Shown: positions 28,254 through 36,482 of the stretch, one piece after another
Position numbering within the stretch: the first letter of the stretch is position 1
Layout of the letters: the number at the start of each line of letters is the position of its first letter
Made by a program: the position numbers and the translations under genes
Notes under the pieces: model-generated
The model's input: only the letters and a program-made list of their open reading frames with translations
Told to the model about the DNA's origin: nothing
Databases searched by the model: none
Assembly (NCBI RefSeq): GCF_007859945.1
Contig: NZ_SJPQ01000002.1
Coordinates: forward strand, 722,279-786,278
Length of the DNA stretch: 64,000 nucleotides
Source of the DNA: Pseudobythopirellula maris
GTDB taxonomy: Bacteria > Planctomycetota > Planctomycetia > Pirellulales > Lacipirellulaceae
Reading direction: 5' to 3'

Positions 28254-29471
28254 ATGGCGAAAAAAGGCACCGCGGTCCCGCTCTCCGAACTCGAACAGGC
28301 CGTCTCCGACCGCGAGGCGGAGGACCTGGTCACCCGGCTCTTGGCCACCCGCGGCGGCAGCGGCTGCGAGGCGGAGGTGATGGCGATCGTGGCGTCGGAG
28401 CTGGCGAAGGCGGGCCTGCCGGAGGGCAAGCTCAGTCACGACACGGCCCACCGCCGCAGTGTTCACGGCGGCGAGATCGGCAACGCCATCCTCCGCATGC
28501 CCGGCAAGCGGAAGGGCCCCCGCCGGCTCTTCTCGGCCCACACCGACACGGTGCCGATCTGCCTCGGCGCCCGGCCGGTGAAGAAGAACGGCTTTATCAC
28601 CTCCAGCGACCCCGCCACGGGCCTGGGGGCCGACGACCGCTCGGGCACGGCCGTGCTGCTCACGACCGCGATCGCGCTGCTCCGCACCGGCGCGGCGCAC
28701 CTGCCGCTCACTCTGCTGTGGCTCGTGCAGGAAGAGACCGGCCTGCACGGCGCGAAGAACGTGACCGTCTCGAAGCTCGGCGGCGCCGAAGAGGGCTACA
28801 ACTTCGACGGCGGGGACTCGGCCAAGCTGCGTGTCGGCGCCACCGGGGCGTTCCGGCTCGACATCACGGTGAGCGGCATCCCGAGCCACGCCGGCATGGC
28901 GCCCGAGAAGGGGGTGAGCGCCATCGCTATCGCTTCGGTGGCGATCGCCGACCTCGTGGAGAACGGCTGGCAGGGGCTCATCGAGAAGGGCAAGAAGACC
29001 GGCACGAGCAACATCGGCGTGTTCCACGGCGGCGAGGCGACCAACGTGCTCACCGACCGCGTGAAGCTCCGCGGCGAGGCCCGCAGCCACGACCCGGCGT
29101 TCCGCAAGCGGATCGTCTCGGAGATCGAGAAGGCGTTCGCCCGCGCGGCCAAGAAGCTCAAGACCAGCGAAGGACGCCGTGGCGCCGTCGCCATTGAGGT
29201 GCGGCAGGACTACGAGTCGTTCCGGCTGAAAGATTCCGACCCGGTGGTTGTCGCCGCCACGATGGCGATCGAACACTGCTGCGGCGTTTCGGACCCGGTG
29301 ATGGCCGTGGCCAACGGCGGGTTGGACGCCAACTGGCTCACCGCCCACGGCGTGCCGACCGTGACCATGGGTTGTGGCCAGGAGAACATCCACACCGTGG
29401 ACGAGCGGCTCAACCTGAAGGACTTCCACTTGGCGCGGCGCATCGCCCTGCGACTGGCGACCAGTCCCTGA
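28254..29471 (+). CDS. M20-family metallopeptidase (PepT-like)
   Basis: A 405-residue dinuclear-zinc peptidase. The ATG at 28254 gives MAKKGTAVPLSELEQAVSDR; the frame runs further upstream through the repeat and is not supported there. Metal and catalytic motifs are SAHTDTVP (about residues 94-101), GADDRSG (about 125-131), the base Glu in QEETG (about 160) and later NGGLDANWL and GCGQENIHTVDERL near the C-terminus. The lid/dimerisation domain starts about residue 200 with GAFRLDITVSGIPSHAGMAP. It most resembles tripeptide aminopeptidase-like M20 members and should be cytoplasmic, since no signal is present. A BFD-like gene follows after 28 bases. Confidence 0.9.
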   Translation: MAKKGTAVPLSELEQAVSDREAEDLVTRLLATRGGSGCEAEVMAIVASELAKAGLPEGKLSHDTAHRRSVHGGEIGNAILRMPGKRKGPRRLFSAHTDTVPICLGARPVKKNGFITSSDPATGLGADDRSGTAVLLTTAIALLRTGAAHLPLTLLWLVQEETGLHGAKNVTVSKLGGAEEGYNFDGGDSAKLRVGATGAFRLDITVSGIPSHAGMAPEKGVSAIAIASVAIADLVENGWQGLIEKGKKTGTSNIGVFHGGEATNVLTDRVKLRGEARSHDPAFRKRIVSEIEKAFARAAKKLKTSEGRRGAVAIEVRQDYESFRLKDSDPVVVAATMAIEHCCGVSDPVMAVANGGLDANWLTAHGVPTVTMGCGQENIHTVDERLNLKDFHLARRIALRLATSP

Positions 29472-29499
29472 CCCCCGACCCCTGCCCCCTCCCCCTCTC

Positions 29500-29799
29500 T
29501 TGAATCCCGACGACGAACTCTGCCTCTGCTTCCACGTCTCGCGTCGCAAGGTGGAGAACTACCTGCGGGTCGAGCGGGTGCGGGCCGCCTCGCAGCTCTC
29601 CGAGTGCCACGGCGCCGGCACGGGCTGCGGCTGGTGCCGGCCGTTCCTGCGGCGGCTTTTCGAGGCCCACTGTGCTAGTACGTCAGGGGCGGAAACGGCC
29701 GCCGAACTGCCGACGCCCGAGGCGTACGCCGCGGAGCGGGCGGACTACGTCCGCCAAGGCGGCGGCGCCCCGCCGCCCGGCGCCACGCCGATCGAGTAG
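29500..29799 (+). CDS. BFD-like [2Fe-2S] domain protein
   Basis: A 99-residue protein whose first 55 residues match the BFD-like domain: CLCFHVSRRKVENYL, then CHGAGTGCGWC, giving CxC and CxxxxxxCxxC-type ligands for one [2Fe-2S] cluster. The C-terminal 40 residues are Ala/Pro/Gly-rich and have no recognised domain. The only plausible start is a TTG at 29500, without a purine-rich site before it; the 28-base gap from the M20 stop suggests co-transcription. BFD-like domains usually serve bacterioferritin, NirB or copper-chaperone partners; none is nearby. The domain call is good, the role unknown. Confidence 0.8.
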   Translation: MNPDDELCLCFHVSRRKVENYLRVERVRAASQLSECHGAGTGCGWCRPFLRRLFEAHCASTSGAETAAELPTPEAYAAERADYVRQGGGAPPPGATPIE

Positions 29800-29833
29800 C
29801 AGCGTCAAGTAAGCGCCTCGCCCCAAGAAAACA

Positions 29834-29917
29834 GCGAGCCGGGGGCGTAAGCCCCCGGTGTCTTCAGCGCACCGCCGTGTGCTGCTAGCACAGCGGGGGC
29901 TTACGCCCCCGGCTCGC
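29834..29917. repeat. Family B palindromic repeat, copy 1
   Basis: Inverted 23-base arms (29834-29856 and 29895-29917), outer part GCGAGCCGGGGGCGTAAGCC, separated by a 38-base loop. It lies between the BFD and DUF4254 genes, both on the plus strand, and can fold as a strong hairpin. It shares the GGCGTAAGCC core and the GGTG after the left arm with the copy at 43695. Confidence 0.9.
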
Positions 29918-30043
29918 CCTCTTTTGGCATGGGGAGCTGCGGGGGCTCTGCAAATCGCGGCAAGTCAGGCTTGGCTCGCTGGGCGAGAATCCTCTATAAG
30001 CCCACCCCGTATTTACCGACACGCTTGGGAAAGGACTCCCCCG

Positions 30044-30676
30044 ATGACGCTCGACGCCGCCGTGCTGGTGCGCCAAATCACCGAACTCCAGGCCGAAGCC
30101 GTCGTGCGCTGGCACGTGCTCGACGGGCGCCAGCACCCGCTCGACAACCCGTACACCGGCCTGCTCTCGGTTGCCTGCCAGCAGCACCAGTTCAATTACC
30201 AGCTGTGGCACGAGGAAGACGTGGCCCGGCGCCGCGACGTAACCGACGAGCGGATCGCCCAGGTCAAGCGCGCGATCGACGGCTTCAATCAGCAGCGCAA
30301 CGACTGGATCGAGCGCATCGACGAGACGCTGATCGGCTCGCTCGGCGCGTGGGGCGTCGAGCCCGTCGAAGGAGCGCGGCTCAACACCGAGACCCCCGGC
30401 TCGGCCGTCGACCGGCTGTCGATCATGTCGCTCCGTGTATTCCACCTGGAGGAAGAGCTCAGCCGCGACGGCGTCGACCGGGCGCACGTGGAGAAGGTCC
30501 GCACGAAACTCGCCCGCTGCGAGGAGCAGGCGGCCGATCTGGCCCACTCGCTCACCGAGCTGCTCGAAGACATCTTCGCCGGCCGCAAGCTGCTGAAGGT
30601 CTACCGCCAGATGAAGATGTACAATGACCCGACGCTCAACCCGTACCTGAACGGCGCGGCCCGCAAAGCGGGCTGA
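30044..30676 (+). CDS. DUF4254 family protein
   Basis: A 210-residue, largely helical protein. The ATG at 30044 follows AAAGGAC and starts MTLDAAVLVRQITELQAEAV; the longer upstream frame overlaps a repeat and is rejected. The conserved segment ACQQHQFNYQLWHEEDVARR (about residues 45-64) is the hallmark I associate with DUF4254. Another conserved stretch is INDW-like NDWIERIDETLI, and a long helix pair follows. No catalytic residues are established for the family, which is often found beside glycosyltransferases. Here it sits at the left border of a polysaccharide locus, converging on the polymerase gene (22 bases between stops), which fits that association. Confidence 0.75.
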   Translation: MTLDAAVLVRQITELQAEAVVRWHVLDGRQHPLDNPYTGLLSVACQQHQFNYQLWHEEDVARRRDVTDERIAQVKRAIDGFNQQRNDWIERIDETLIGSLGAWGVEPVEGARLNTETPGSAVDRLSIMSLRVFHLEEELSRDGVDRAHVEKVRTKLARCEEQAADLAHSLTELLEDIFAGRKLLKVYRQMKMYNDPTLNPYLNGAARKAG

Positions 30677-30698
30677 CGGGGCCAACCCACAGGGGGCG

Positions 30699-32063
30699 TC
30701 AGCCGTCGTGGTGTTGGTAGTGGCGGCTCGTGGCATGGCCCGCCGGATGCGACCATTGCGGCGCGTAGCGCTGCACCGGCTTGCCTAGCAGCTTGCTGAG
30801 CACGTACAGGATCAGCAGCGAGCCGACGAACGTCACGACGATGTTGATCGTGAAGTTCGCGATATCGCCCCGCGCCAACCCGAGGAAGTGACCCGAGCAC
30901 GACCCGGTCGCGAGCACGATGTACGGGTTGTCGATATTCAGGCTGATGAGCTCGTCGAACAACCGCACAAACCCGCCGAAGAATACCGCGTAAACAATCG
31001 CGGCGTAGATGCCCCCCTCGGCGGCGGCGTACCCTAGCACGCCTGGCGGCAGCGTGATCTTGCTGTGGTCGACCCCCTGGATCTGGGCGAGGGACGCCAG
31101 GTCGTTCGCCAATGGCTTGGGCTTGTCCTCCCACATCATGCGGGGGACGAATTGGATCACCATCTGACGGAGTGAAAACAGGTGGCGCATCTCGTTGGGT
31201 CGTGGGTAGTTTTCCACGCACCACATGGCCGCCGAACCGCAGGTCTGCCCGCTCAGCACGTCCTTGGCGCCCGAGCTGGCGTCTGACTGGGTCATCGACT
31301 TGAAGGTCTGAGAGAGGCTCCATCCCTCGGCGCGGGTTTCGCCGCGCATCGCCGTGAATGCCGACACGACCAGCAGCGTGGCCAGCAACATCGGCGAAGT
31401 CCAGATCAGCACCCGCAGCGGGTTGAGGTTGCGGCCGTAGCGGTAATAGACGCCCCACACGAGCCCGAATCCGACGGCGAGGATCGAACGCCTGCCAAAG
31501 GCGCCCCAGATCGCCACGCCCATGCAAATGCTGAACACCAGCAAGCCGACCGCCACGACCAGCGGATTAAACGACCGCTTTGCCCACACCCATCCGATCA
31601 TGCCACACGCGATCGCCGCGAGGCCGATCGAGAGGTGGTAGAGGACCGACGAGATCACGGGGATCGGCGGAGCGAGACGGATCAGGATCACCGCTCCGCT
31701 AATGCAGAGCGACAGCGTGAGCAGCAGGTAGTCAGACGAATCGGTCGCCTTCGGGCTGATCTTACGCGCCAGCCACTTGAAGCCCACGCCGTAGTGGTAG
31801 GCGATCAGGAAGCAAGGGATAAACACGCAGGCGTACCCCAGGAGCACCGAAGCGGCCGAGTTGATCCGCTCGACCTGGAACATGCCGGTCATCTGCGTGC
31901 TGACCACCACCGCCGGGTTGTAGAGCTGATAGACAATAAAGCCACCCAGGTACAAGTTGCGCACGCTGAGCAGCTCCACCTGGCGTTTGAGGCCCTGATA
32001 GACCATCAGCGCAAGCAGCCCTAGGGCGAGCAGCAAAAAACAGGGCGCCAGCAGGTCACTCAT
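30699..32063 (-). CDS. Oligosaccharide repeat-unit polymerase (Wzy-like)
   Basis: A 454-residue integral membrane protein with about ten hydrophobic helices (for example LAPCFLLLALGLLALMVYQG at the N-terminus, YLLLTLSLCISGAVILI, LVVAVGLLVFSICMGVAIWG and ANFTINIVVTFVGSLLILYV near the C-terminus). A long extra-membrane loop between about residues 250 and 340 contains SAMWCVENYPRP and IQFVPRMMWEDKPKP; the last resembles the xxRPxxxxDKP segment common in Wzy-type polymerases. The likely job is joining lipid-linked repeat units on the outer face of the inner membrane. The ATG at 32063 removes a non-homologous 46-residue extension. Neighbours (sulfotransferase, acyltransferase, glycosyltransferases, flippase) support the call; Wzy sequences diverge strongly, so it rests on topology and context. 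Confidence 0.78.
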   Translation of the reverse strand: MSDLLAPCFLLLALGLLALMVYQGLKRQVELLSVRNLYLGGFIVYQLYNPAVVVSTQMTGMFQVERINSAASVLLGYACVFIPCFLIAYHYGVGFKWLARKISPKATDSSDYLLLTLSLCISGAVILIRLAPPIPVISSVLYHLSIGLAAIACGMIGWVWAKRSFNPLVVAVGLLVFSICMGVAIWGAFGRRSILAVGFGLVWGVYYRYGRNLNPLRVLIWTSPMLLATLLVVSAFTAMRGETRAEGWSLSQTFKSMTQSDASSGAKDVLSGQTCGSAAMWCVENYPRPNEMRHLFSLRQMVIQFVPRMMWEDKPKPLANDLASLAQIQGVDHSKITLPPGVLGYAAAEGGIYAAIVYAVFFGGFVRLFDELISLNIDNPYIVLATGSCSGHFLGLARGDIANFTINIVVTFVGSLLILYVLSKLLGKPVQRYAPQWSHPAGHATSRHYQHHDG

Positions 32064-32178
32064 GGTCAGAACGCAGTCGTGTTCAGTAGGTGCGCGTAGT
32101 GGGGAACCCTGAATCCTACGACACGGTTGGGAGAGAGGCGATCCGCTACCGCTCGCTCGGGCGGTCCGATCATAGCGG

Positions 32179-33114
32179 TCACACCGACTGCGACGCCCCA
32201 TCGCTACGGGAGGCCGTTGCTCCGCCGGCCGCGGCGCTATCGGCGGCGCTATCGGCTGGGGGCGCCAGATCGTCCCACAGCGTCGGACGCCCCAGCATGG
32301 CGGCCAGTTCCGCCGCGTCGTCCGATAGCTCTGCTCGCAGCCAACGCAGCGTCGCCTCGCTCGGCGGCGCCGCGGGTGGGTCGGCCTTGGGCAGCAGCAG
32401 CTGGTAGGCCCACAGACGCAGCCTCAGCGGCGCCAGCCGCCGCAACCCCTGTCGGTACAGCGAGCTGCCGTGGACCGCGTCCCAGAAACGGTTGCGGCGT
32501 GGCTTGCGCTGCGACTGGTTGTAGGCCTTCTGGCGGCTCGACTCGGTGTCGAGCTCACGACCCAAGAACGCGCTGATGCGCGCCAACTCCTCCTGGCGGC
32601 GCTCGGTGTAGTCTTCAAAACGCACGACCAGAACACGCTCGGGCCCGATCGCCTCGAGCCACGGGGCGAGCTGCATCGCGTAGCGGCTGTAGTCGACATA
32701 CCGGCGGTGAACGCGGAGCTCCGCATCGATGTCGTCGCCCACGGTCCGCGCCACGTGGTCGTGACGGTAGTGGCTCAGGGCGCGCTCGACCGGGTGACGG
32801 ACAACGTAGATCGCCTTGAAGCCATCGGGAAGCACGGCCAACGCCCGCGACGCGACTCCCGGCTGGTCGGGCAACTTGGTGTAGCCGGTCGAGGCGTCGC
32901 AGAGCGGCGTGTCGGGAGAGGCGCCACGGTAAATATCGGCGTATTCCTGCCGCCCCTCCTCGCTGAGCACGCGGTCGTCACACAGGTGGTGCGGCTCCTT
33001 GTTCTCGGCGAGAAAAACCGCACCGAGGTTCGCCAAGTCCATGTACAGACTTGTTGTGCCGGACTTCATCGCCCCGATGATGAGCAGCTCGGGCAGGCGC
33101 GGCTGGGGTTGCAT
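32179..33114 (-). CDS. Sulfotransferase (PAPS-dependent), first copy
   Basis: A 311-residue member of the P-loop sulfotransferase group. The 5'-phosphosulfate loop is IIGAMKSGTTSLYMDL (residues 11-26), and the 3'-phosphate region is YVVRHPVERALSHYRHD (about residues 96-112). VLVVRFEDYTERRQEELARI with a following basic patch fits the C-terminal core. It should transfer sulfate from PAPS to a carbohydrate hydroxyl. Its place between polymerase and acyltransferase suggests that the glycan repeat unit is sulfated. The last 45 residues are Ala/Ser-rich and probably disordered. The ATG at 33114 places the P-loop at the standard distance from the N-terminus. A second, distinct sulfotransferase lies at 39.7-40.6 kb. 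Confidence 0.88.
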   Translation of the reverse strand: MQPQPRLPELLIIGAMKSGTTSLYMDLANLGAVFLAENKEPHHLCDDRVLSEEGRQEYADIYRGASPDTPLCDASTGYTKLPDQPGVASRALAVLPDGFKAIYVVRHPVERALSHYRHDHVARTVGDDIDAELRVHRRYVDYSRYAMQLAPWLEAIGPERVLVVRFEDYTERRQEELARISAFLGRELDTESSRQKAYNQSQRKPRRNRFWDAVHGSSLYRQGLRRLAPLRLRLWAYQLLLPKADPPAAPPSEATLRWLRAELSDDAAELAAMLGRPTLWDDLAPPADSAADSAAAGGATASRSDGASQSV

Positions 33115-33166
33115 GGCGAGGGGTCTCGGGTTCGAAAGACAGAGGCGTTGGCGATCGGCGCGAGGG

Positions 33167-33823
33167 CTAAACCCAGCGCGGCGTGCGGTCGAGGAACTGC
33201 TCGGGGCGCATCGGCTTCGATTTCGCCGGGGCCCCGACAGCGACGTGCCCAGGCGGCACCGGCTTGTTGACCACGGCGCGTGCCCCCACGATCGAGTCGT
33301 GCCCCACGACGCCTCCCTTGACCAAGATGCAACCGCTGTTGAGTTGCGCGCGGTCGCCGACCACGCCCGAGCAGACGTCGTCGCTCTCCCAAACGTGCAC
33401 GATCTCGGCGTGCTGTCGCAGGTAGACCCCCGCTCCGAGCCTCGCGCGGCTGTTGAGCACGATCCCCAGGGGGTGCGGCGCCCACAGGCCGGGGCCAATC
33501 TTCACGCTCGAGGGGATCACACAGTAGTACCAGTGGAAAATGAACTTCTCGACCAGGAAGCTGAGCGGGTAGAGCTTGCAGCGGTGGAAAAAAGCCCCGA
33601 ATCGGTAGGCAGCGACCATGTGGAACCCCGAGGAGAGCAGCGCCGCCGCGGCGAGGCCCAACCCGTACCGGCACCAACCACGACCCAGCCGCGGCGGAGC
33701 GTGGCGCATCAGGTCCGCGGCCAAGCCGGAGAGCGTAACCGGTTCGGCGATCTCGAATTCGGCCAGCGCGACCTCGGCCGCGGCCGGTTGGGGCAGTTCT
33801 GCGGGTTCTGCGTCTTGGTCCAA
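33167..33823 (-). CDS. Hexapeptide-repeat acyltransferase (serine acetyltransferase-like)
   Basis: A 218-residue protein with a left-handed beta-helix acyltransferase C-terminus: IGPGLWAPHPLGIVLNSRAR, LGAGVYLRQHAEI, SGVVGDRAQLNSGCILVKGG, VVGHDSIVGARAVVNKPVPP and the ending GHVAVGAPAKSKP, typical of CysE/WecD-like O-acetyltransferases. The segment FHRCKLYPLSFLVEKFIFHW with a preceding hydrophobic stretch suggests membrane contact. The His in APHPLGIV corresponds to the usual catalytic H. The start is TTG at 33823 with AAGGAC five bases before it. In this locus it likely O-acetylates a sugar; true serine acetylation for cysteine synthesis is less likely. Confidence 0.83.
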   Translation of the reverse strand: MDQDAEPAELPQPAAAEVALAEFEIAEPVTLSGLAADLMRHAPPRLGRGWCRYGLGLAAAALLSSGFHMVAAYRFGAFFHRCKLYPLSFLVEKFIFHWYYCVIPSSVKIGPGLWAPHPLGIVLNSRARLGAGVYLRQHAEIVHVWESDDVCSGVVGDRAQLNSGCILVKGGVVGHDSIVGARAVVNKPVPPGHVAVGAPAKSKPMRPEQFLDRTPRWV

Positions 33824-33947
33824 TGGAGTCCTTAGCCGGCGGGTGGGTCGGTCGTCGTCTGCGGAGGTCCTCGGAAGATCCGCGACAAGACTCTAGTATA
33901 GTATTCTTCACCGCACGAAGACCCCCGGCGACCCCCCGCCCCCGCGT
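33824..33947. promoter_or_regulatory. Divergent promoter region in the polysaccharide locus
   Basis: The 124-bp spacer between the acyltransferase (minus) and GT4 (plus) genes holds an A/T-rich core near 33895-33906 that reads TATAGT on the plus strand and TATACT on the minus strand, so each direction has a -10-like box. No good -35 partner was found for either. The only A/T-rich point in its surroundings. Confidence 0.3.
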
Positions 33948-35144
33948 ATGACGAATCACGCCACGATAGCCTCCTCGGCAGACCGCCGGGAGAAGACCGT
34001 CGCGATCGTCTGCAACACGCTCCCCCCCTACCGGCTGCACGCCCACCGGCGTTTCGCCTCGGAGCTCGAGGGGGTGCGGCTGCTGACGATCAACACGCAC
34101 CAAGACGCCACCCGCGACTGGAGCGTGTCGCTCCCCGAGTCGATCGGGCTGGTCGACGTGAGCGACGGCGACCGCGGCTCGGCCGGCCAGTTGCGCGAGT
34201 GGCGCAAGGGGGGGCGGGTCATCGACACGCTCGAGCGCGAGCGGGCCGACGCGGTCGTGATGAACGGCTACAACGACGCCGGCCGGCTGCGCACGATCCG
34301 CTGGTGCCGGCGCCACGGCGTGCCGTGCTTCTTGTGGGGCGACAGCAACATCAACTCCGCCCACCGCGGCGGGGCCCTCACCCAAGCGATCAAACGCCTC
34401 TACGTGCCGAAGGTCGTCGCCTGGTCCGCCGGTTGCTTCGCCTGCGGCAGGCTGGGCAAGGAATACTGGGAGCACTACGGCGCCGACCCCAGCCGGGTGT
34501 TCATCTCGCCCTACGAGCCTGACTACGGTCAGGTTTGGGGGCTCACCGACGCCGAGATCGACGAGGCCCGCCAGCGTTACGGCTTGGCCGAGGGCCGGCG
34601 GCGCATCGTTTACTGCGGGCGTCTCACCGAGGTCAAGCGCGTCGACCTGCTGATCGAGGCCTTCGTGGCGCTCGCCGCGGAGCGGCCCGACTGGGACCTC
34701 GTGATCCTGGGCGATGGCGAGCTGCGCAGCGAACTCGCGGCCGCCGTGCCGCCGGAGCTCAAGGACCGCGTCGTGTGGACCGGCTTCGTGGCCGAACAGC
34801 AGGACGTGAGCAAGATCTACCGGGCGAGCGACGTGCTCGCCTTGCCGAGCCGCTACGAGCCGTGGGCGCTGGTCGTCAACGAGGCGGCGGCCGCGGGCAT
34901 GGCGATCGTGGCGACCGACGCGGTTGGCGCCGCCGCCGAGCTGGTGCGCGACGGCGTCAACGGCCGCGTGATCCCCCGCGACAACGGCGAGGCCCTGAAG
35001 GACGCGTTGCTCGAAGTCACCGCGGCCGAGAACACCGACCGCATGAAGGCCGCCTCGGCCGAAGTCCTCGACGCCTGGCGCCGCAACGGCGACCCGGTCG
35101 AGGGGCTCCGCGAAGCGTTGCGGAGCGTCGGGATCGAGTCGTGA
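33948..35144 (+). CDS. Glycosyltransferase family 4 protein (1)
   Basis: A 398-residue GT-B retaining glycosyltransferase. The N-domain begins VAIVCNTLPPYRLHAHRRFA (about residues 18-37); the C-domain starts at RRIVYCGRLTEVKRVDLLIE (about 222-241) and keeps VILGDGELRSELA, VVWTGFVAEQQDVSKIY, the SRYEPWALVVNEAAAAGMAI E-x7-E sugar-nucleotide motif and GAAAELVRDGVNG. It transfers a sugar from an NDP-sugar in the cytoplasm to a lipid-linked acceptor. It is the only plus-strand glycosyltransferase in the locus, and converges with the next GT4 gene (35 bases between stops). Donor and acceptor cannot be assigned. Confidence 0.9.
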   Translation: MTNHATIASSADRREKTVAIVCNTLPPYRLHAHRRFASELEGVRLLTINTHQDATRDWSVSLPESIGLVDVSDGDRGSAGQLREWRKGGRVIDTLERERADAVVMNGYNDAGRLRTIRWCRRHGVPCFLWGDSNINSAHRGGALTQAIKRLYVPKVVAWSAGCFACGRLGKEYWEHYGADPSRVFISPYEPDYGQVWGLTDAEIDEARQRYGLAEGRRRIVYCGRLTEVKRVDLLIEAFVALAAERPDWDLVILGDGELRSELAAAVPPELKDRVVWTGFVAEQQDVSKIYRASDVLALPSRYEPWALVVNEAAAAGMAIVATDAVGAAAELVRDGVNGRVIPRDNGEALKDALLEVTAAENTDRMKAASAEVLDAWRRNGDPVEGLREALRSVGIES

Positions 35145-35179
35145 GACCCGCCGCTCGGCAGCCGCGGCCTCGGCGTGGG

Positions 35180-36466
35180 TCAGCCCCGCACGGCGCGCAG
35201 CAAACGGTAGAGCGTCGGCTGCGTCACGAGCCGTAACTTAAGCAGGTCGAGCGCGGCGGGCGATCCGATCCCATTGCGCAGCGTGCGGCGGACCTCGGCG
35301 TTGGGGATGCGCGTGGTGAGATCGGGGTCGCCCTCGAAGCGGCGAGCGAGGTCGGCCCGATCGGTCGAATCGACGGCGTGCGTGAGCGCTCGCAGGATGA
35401 GCGCTGCAACCCGGCTCGATTCGAAACGCTCGACGATCGACTCACGACCGCGGGCCGCCAGCCGCGTGCGCAAGGCGTCGTCGCGGTAAGCCTCGAGGAG
35501 CGCCTGCGGCAGATCCCCCGCCGAGAGCGCCACGAGCCCCGCCTCGCCGTGCTGGACGATCTCGGATTGGCTGTTGTCGCGCGGCGGGGTGTTCATCGTC
35601 AGCGGCGGGCAGCCGCACAGCATCGCCTCGGCCAGCACGAGGCCGAACGTCTCGCCGATCGTCGCGGCGTGCAAGAACACGTCGAACGACGAGTACAGCA
35701 ACGAGAGCCGCTCGTCGCTGTCGACGAGCGGGTGCTCGATGAACCGCTCGCGGATCTTCGCCGGCGCCGCGGCCAGTTCCTGGCGGGCAGTCTCGGGCAT
35801 TCCGATGACGAGCAGCCGGGCTTCGGGGCACTCCTCGAGAAGGGCGCCGAACGACTCGAGCAACGCGGGGCTCCACTTGCCGGGCAACGCCTGGCCGATG
35901 CGCCCGCACAAGAAGGCGTTCTCGGGCAGGCCGAGCTCGTCGCGGCGGAATGCGGCGATTTGCTCGGCCGGCGCACGGCGGAACCGTTCGACGTCGACCG
36001 GGTTGGGCGCCACGGCCGCCGGCTTGTTGCGCAAAGCGCGTCCCCCCCAGCGGCGCCAACGCCACAGGCACCAGCGGCTGATCTGCAGGTGGGCGTCGAT
36101 CAGCTCGCCGTCGAGCGAATGGTCGGCGCGGCCGAAGTGGCTGGTCTCGACCACTCGGCGATTGGCTGTTTTCAGGCGCCGCATCACCGCCCCCTCTTTG
36201 GCGTTGGCCATACCGGGGCGGTGGATGTGGATCACATCGGGGCCGAAGCGGTCCGCCTGGCCGAGCGCCGCCTCGAGGGCCGCGTTCTCGCCCCCGACAA
36301 ACACCGGCAGCCCGGCTTCGTGCAACGCCTTCTCGCGGACGCCCCCCGCGTCGATCGCCAGCAGACCGGTCTCGTGCCCCGCCTTGTGGTACTCCAGCGA
36401 CAACGTCTGCGCGACGCGTTGCGTGCCGCCGCGGCCCAGGTCTCGGCAGATCGTCAAGATGCGCAT
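35180..36466 (-). CDS. Glycosyltransferase family 4 protein (2)
   Basis: A 428-residue GT-B enzyme starting MRILTICRDLGRGGTQRVAQ, the glycine-rich acceptor-side motif of GT4. VIHIHRPGMA and RRVVETSHFGRADHS are in the N-domain; after AVAPNPVDVERF the C-domain shows FLCGRIGQALPGKWSPALLE, LLVIGMP, HPLVDSDERLSLLYSSFDVF and the E-x7-E segment GETFGLVLAEAMLCGCPPLT. It is the last gene of a minus-strand run from the flippase; the preceding GT2 gene ends 16 bases before it. All catalytic-region motifs look intact. Substrates are unknown. Confidence 0.9.
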   Translation of the reverse strand: MRILTICRDLGRGGTQRVAQTLSLEYHKAGHETGLLAIDAGGVREKALHEAGLPVFVGGENAALEAALGQADRFGPDVIHIHRPGMANAKEGAVMRRLKTANRRVVETSHFGRADHSLDGELIDAHLQISRWCLWRWRRWGGRALRNKPAAVAPNPVDVERFRRAPAEQIAAFRRDELGLPENAFLCGRIGQALPGKWSPALLESFGALLEECPEARLLVIGMPETARQELAAAPAKIRERFIEHPLVDSDERLSLLYSSFDVFLHAATIGETFGLVLAEAMLCGCPPLTMNTPPRDNSQSEIVQHGEAGLVALSAGDLPQALLEAYRDDALRTRLAARGRESIVERFESSRVAALILRALTHAVDSTDRADLARRFEGDPDLTTRIPNAEVRRTLRNGIGSPAALDLLKLRLVTQPTLYRLLRAVRG

Positions 36467-36482
36467 AGCTGCGGGGCGGGGG

